Source: Mycteria americana
Taxonomy: Eukaryota > Chordata > Aves > Ciconiiformes > Ciconiidae
Length of the DNA stretch: 64,000 bases
Reading direction: 5' to 3'
NCBI RefSeq assembly: GCF_035582795.1
Contig: NC_134369.1
Location: forward strand, 60,388,001 to 60,452,000
The notes beneath the pieces are model-generated. The model searched no databases. It was not told the DNA's origin and saw only the letters and a program-made list of their open reading frames with translations. Below are positions 59,861-64,000 of the stretch, piece after piece (position 1 is the stretch's first letter; every line of letters starts with the position of its first letter). A program made the translations under genes and the position numbers.

Positions 59861-62800
59861 CAGGGAGCTGGAAACTAATGTGCATAAGCTGTATTTTTAG
59901 TGACGCTCCGTGGATTTCCCTGGGACGGTTAGCGAGAACTCACAAGAATACGTGTGGTGTGCGTCTGTATGTGTGTATTCACATGAGCAATGCACATCAG
60001 ATTATCAATTCTCTGACTGCCTGAGCTCTGCAAACAGATGGCTTTTGTACATGCAAATTTTTGGATTTTATACCAGAAGTGAACTCGGGAAGAAATTCAC
60101 ACGTATATAGATAGAAGTCAGGAATAAGTTGCTGGACTGAGGTGATTTTTCACATGTAACCAAAATAAAATTAATAGTGTTTTGAATTTTGTTGTTAAAC
60201 TCTGCTTTCATTGTGTGCCATAGTTCACATTCAATGAAAACATGTTGCTGGTCAAAAGACCCAGCATTTAGGACCAGAGAACGGAGCGGGGACAGCCAGT
60301 GGTGCAGCTGAGGAGGCAGGGCACAGCTCTGCACCCCTCTCCGACGGCAGGCTCAGCTGAGGGGAAAGTCTGCTGCTTCACTCCAGGCACCCAGTGAATC
60401 ACCATATGTTGCCACCAGCAAAGCATGTAGAGCAGCTTCTGCTGCTGGCTGGTAATCTCCGGGGAGCTCACACAAAGTCTATTAATTGCCCTCTTAGATG
60501 ACTCCGTGCAGTCATCCAGCATCTTGTTTTTCACCAAGTCAGAGACCCAAAAGCTCTAGGTTATGTGGCATTCTGGAAGCAGAATCTCAGACCCTTATGG
60601 AAGTGGCTGTTGTAATTTCTCCAGTTAATCCCAACGAAGCAATACAGCTGAAAATGGGATTCATTTAACTGAACTCCAGCCATGTAAATGCTAGGCATCT
60701 AGTCTACAATAATTGGATAGTTTCCTTTTCACTCCATGGAGCGAGGACGGCTCACCTAGGGCTGATGAGCGTGGATGTAGTCCTGTGCTGCTGGCCGGTG
60801 GCTCGACAAGCTGCACAGTCCCTGCGACACAGCAGGGTGAGAACCACAACTGTGATAAAATGGAACAATCTCGGGTCGTCCTGCAGTTCAGGAAGGAAGT
60901 AATCTGCTAATAGGTGATTTTAGTTCACGAAGCGTCTAGCCTTTGCACTTGTACGTGCTCAGCTGCACAGCTGAGGAGGAGGCAACATGATTCAGGTCTT
61001 AAAGGTGCATTTAAAAATCTGCTCCAATTCTACTGATAAAAAAGCCAAACCCTGCAAAGCAATCACTGTCAACCTGATTTGCATGGATTGCTTTATCTGT
61101 TGGTCTTGATTAGTATTCCGCAGTGCTGTATAGAAAACATCAATTTTAATTCCGTTTCCTCCACTGCTGTTTCCAGGGGCTCCCTCTGGTGGTTAGTGCA
61201 GCGCCAGAAAAGTGCGTGTACGTCTTCATCTCTGCAATACAGCACGGTATTAGAGGTAGATACTGTGGACACAGCAATGTAACGGAGAAATGTAAGCCTA
61301 TTTCGTTCCCTAAATGGAAGGAAAATAACAGTAGTTACTTACTGTATTGGTTTTGCTCTATTTTGATGCAAGCCTATCCTCTACACTAAGGGAGAGAATC
61401 AAGTGGTTAAATGAGCCCCGTTTTCCAATATTGACCAAATCTTACATGAGACCCATCTTGTGTTCTTCTTAATCTCTCCAGAATCTCACTGAGGTGACAG
61501 TTTGATGCCCAAGAAATTCAGGACTGGGCCCTTAGCTCTCAGTTCTGGTTGGGGGGTGGATGATGGCCTTCCAGCAGCATTGCCTTTGCTGGCACAAGTA
61601 CACGCTCAACACTTGGAGTTTTACCCTGGCTTAGACGTGTGAAGAAGCATCATTCTCTGTGCGTCTGCAAAATGGTGCTTCATTTCTTCACTCGTCTCTG
61701 AAGCAGTGAACACCCTAAGTGTATGCTGCAGGTATCTGTGTGGTTTAACCAAATGCTTCTGAATCCTCTGAGAAAGCACCTGTGACTACCAGGCTAGAAG
61801 ATGTTGGCTAGAAACTATTCCTTATACATGGGCCAGAGAGCTGATATTTCATAGTCAGTAGGACTGATACCCTCTGAGGGAGACCTCAGTTCGGCGTGGC
61901 TGCAGGCTCAGCCTCTTGCTGTGCTACTCAGTGCTTTTCGCTCCCGTCTCCGGGGCGTTCCTCCTGAGTCCTTTCTAAGTCTTCCTTTCTTACGTCTGTC
62001 TGCCTTCCTCCTTTATGGAGACAGAAGAAAAACATCAGCATTTCCATACACAAGAATATGTACTAATATCTTCACTTAGCTTAAGCAATGACAAGCTCCA
62101 AAGGCAATTCCCCCGCTCTGCAGGTAAGCACTGAGAGCCCTGATCCACCACTGCTCCTAATCTGAAGGTCCAGTAAGAGAGAGGAATATGCCCTGACAGA
62201 GGCATCCATGAAGGAACTCTTTCTGTACTAATGGCATCCTATCCCAGCAATACAGTTAACCAAATTTTGTACTTCGCAAAAACAGGTACCCAGATTATGG
62301 GAAAGGTAAGTCCTGTTTCAACTCTGTGTAGGAAGATTGTGAATTTGAGGCCAATGATTACAGAGGCCTGATGTAGAACAACCATCCAGGCAACAGATAC
62401 ATAGAGGATTATATTTTAATACATAACCAGTGGACCAGTCACTCTTTTACAATGCGGACTTGACTTTATTTTACTCTAAGGCCACGCACAATTCAATGTA
62501 TGGAAGTCCTTTTTATTCTGATCTTATGCAAGACTCAGAGGACATGAGAAGGAGCCAAGGGAATTACAAATTTAATTCTTCTCAGTTTCTAGTGGTGTTC
62601 TGCAAATTGGCAGCATGCTGCTGTGGGGAAGCTGAGAGGCAGCTGGCTTAGAGGTGCTTTCCAAAAACATGCCCCCACTGTCAACTGCAAGAGTTAAACA
62701 GAAGGCGCAGCTGTAAAACTGCATCGCACAGGGAGGCTCTGGGCTTCTAAAGTACTGCCCAGGAGACAATGCGAGAGAGAAGATCCCAATGTGTTTTGTA

Positions 62801-63760
62801 AAGCAGAAATTTTAGAAGCAGTTATCTGTAGTAGGTGACAATGCGCTATGATATGACATCTGCAAGTCTTCTCTTGTATAATGTTGTCTAAGCAAATTAG
62901 TGTAAATATTGTAAATGGCTTTCTGCAAGGAATGCAATACATTATTGTGAATAAAAATGTTGTTAGGGATAAATCTGTTGTTGTATTAGTATTTGAACTG
63001 ACAATATGTGCATTGACCATGCTGAGAAACTTGCCAGCTAAAGGTTTGACAGCTAGAGACATACACTTTGAGAACTGGGAGAAGAGTAGGACCTCTTGAT
63101 CTGACATTCAAATCTTGTCTCTCTTGAAAGAGTGTGAAGGATAGGAATGGGTGAGGTGGGAGGGAGCCAGCTATATAGACGTTAGAGAGTATTGTTGGTA
63201 TTTTCAGAAGTGCCCAGATCCCCACAGCTAGCTATGGTAAGCTAATGTTTCCAAATCCTTTGTTCAGGGCCAATGCAGGCAAAGATCTTGCTCCAGGTTT
63301 GCTCAGACTTTTGTCTTCTGTGGTCACAGACTTCAGATGGTAAGTTCAGACTCTCGATACTGAGCAAAACTTACAAGAGGTGGAACCCAGTAGTAAACTT
63401 CCCAGCGTACGATGTCCAGAGCAATCATTCTGGGAAGGAGCAGGCTTAACACACACGTAGCTGGCTGTGTGGCTTCTCTCGGTGCTGTCAGTGTAGCCGT
63501 TGCAACACAGAAGTCAACATACAGTGTGACAGTGTCATTGCAGCAGGGGATACATGGAAGTTGGTGGTGTTCTTACGTGTTTCTAATGACGCCGCTTGGC
63601 TGTTTGCTAGGAGGAAGAACATTATTCAGCATTGACTGAGGAGTATCTTGGCTTTTTTCACACCTCTAAAAATAAACACGCGGTCATAAGTCATTGAGAT
63701 TATCACCTCTTTTGTCTGCTTGAACTCGCTAAATGTGAGTTGCTTTTTCTTGTGAAGAAA

Positions 63761-63852
63761 CGGTGCGTTTCCTGCGGCGCGGCAGAGCGAGGAGCAGGAC
63801 TGCGGGTACCCGTGTGCCAGTCTGGTGCTTTCCGGACAGGTGCAGGAGCACG
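63761..63852. promoter_or_regulatory. Small CpG cluster, function unknown
   Basis: There are about ten CpG sites in 92 bp, including GCGGCGCGGC at about 63774-63783, in otherwise CpG-poor intron. It is shorter than a conventional island. No promoter elements or exon were recognised. Confidence 0.3.
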
Positions 63853-64000
63853 TCCAGAAGGTTGGAAATTGTCAGAAATCCATCTGAATATGGATTGTCC
63901 TGAAACTCAATGGATGTTTGGTTCTAAGGCATTTTAGTTTACAGGATATTTGGTTTTTCTTTTTTCTGCATATCATAGGCAACTGGTATTGGCATGGGCA

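Overview
The window is vertebrate nuclear DNA, most likely from a sauropsid (a bird or a reptile close to birds). It is AT-leaning, almost entirely non-coding, and holds only a few old, decayed repeats. The one gene I can support is EVL (Ena/VASP-like), a cytoskeletal actin regulator, on the + strand. Two internal coding exons, 42002-42170 and 49708-49885, together encode nearly all of the N-terminal EVH1/WH1 domain. I could not recognise the first exon or any exon after the EVH1 domain, so the gene appears to run off both ends of the window. The species call is an inference from sparse repeats and exon sequence, and I cannot name a species.

Layout: 1-42001 lies upstream of the first recognised exon. 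It is probably the large first intron of EVL, though part could be 5' flank if the promoter lies inside. It contains two MIR-type SINE remnants (about 3915-4065 and 10130-10230), a decayed tRNA-derived SINE head on the minus strand (about 21985-22045), a 166-bp hAT-like MITE with matching ends and a decayed 8-bp target duplication (23535-23700), homopolymer T tracts, and two short CpG-rich patches (about 12730-12995 and 20747-20971). 42171-49707 is the intron between the two exons and contains a CCAAG pentamer tandem repeat. 49886-64000 is the start of the next intron. It holds an AT-rich TAATTA-dense block, a compact cluster of developmental transcription-factor-like motifs near 53500-53570, and a small CpG cluster near 63761.

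How it works together: joined, the two exons give EVH1 residues 2-117, including the aromatic triad (Y16, W23, F78) that in this family binds FPPPP-type ligands such as zyxin, vinculin and ActA-like motifs. Both introns have canonical GT-AG ends. The most unusual local structure is a second good-looking splice acceptor 65 nt upstream of the exon 2 acceptor, followed at once by an ATG. That ATG is in frame with the EVH1 reading frame and would add a hydrophobic leader. I found no clearly novel system here. The long open frames elsewhere look like chance.
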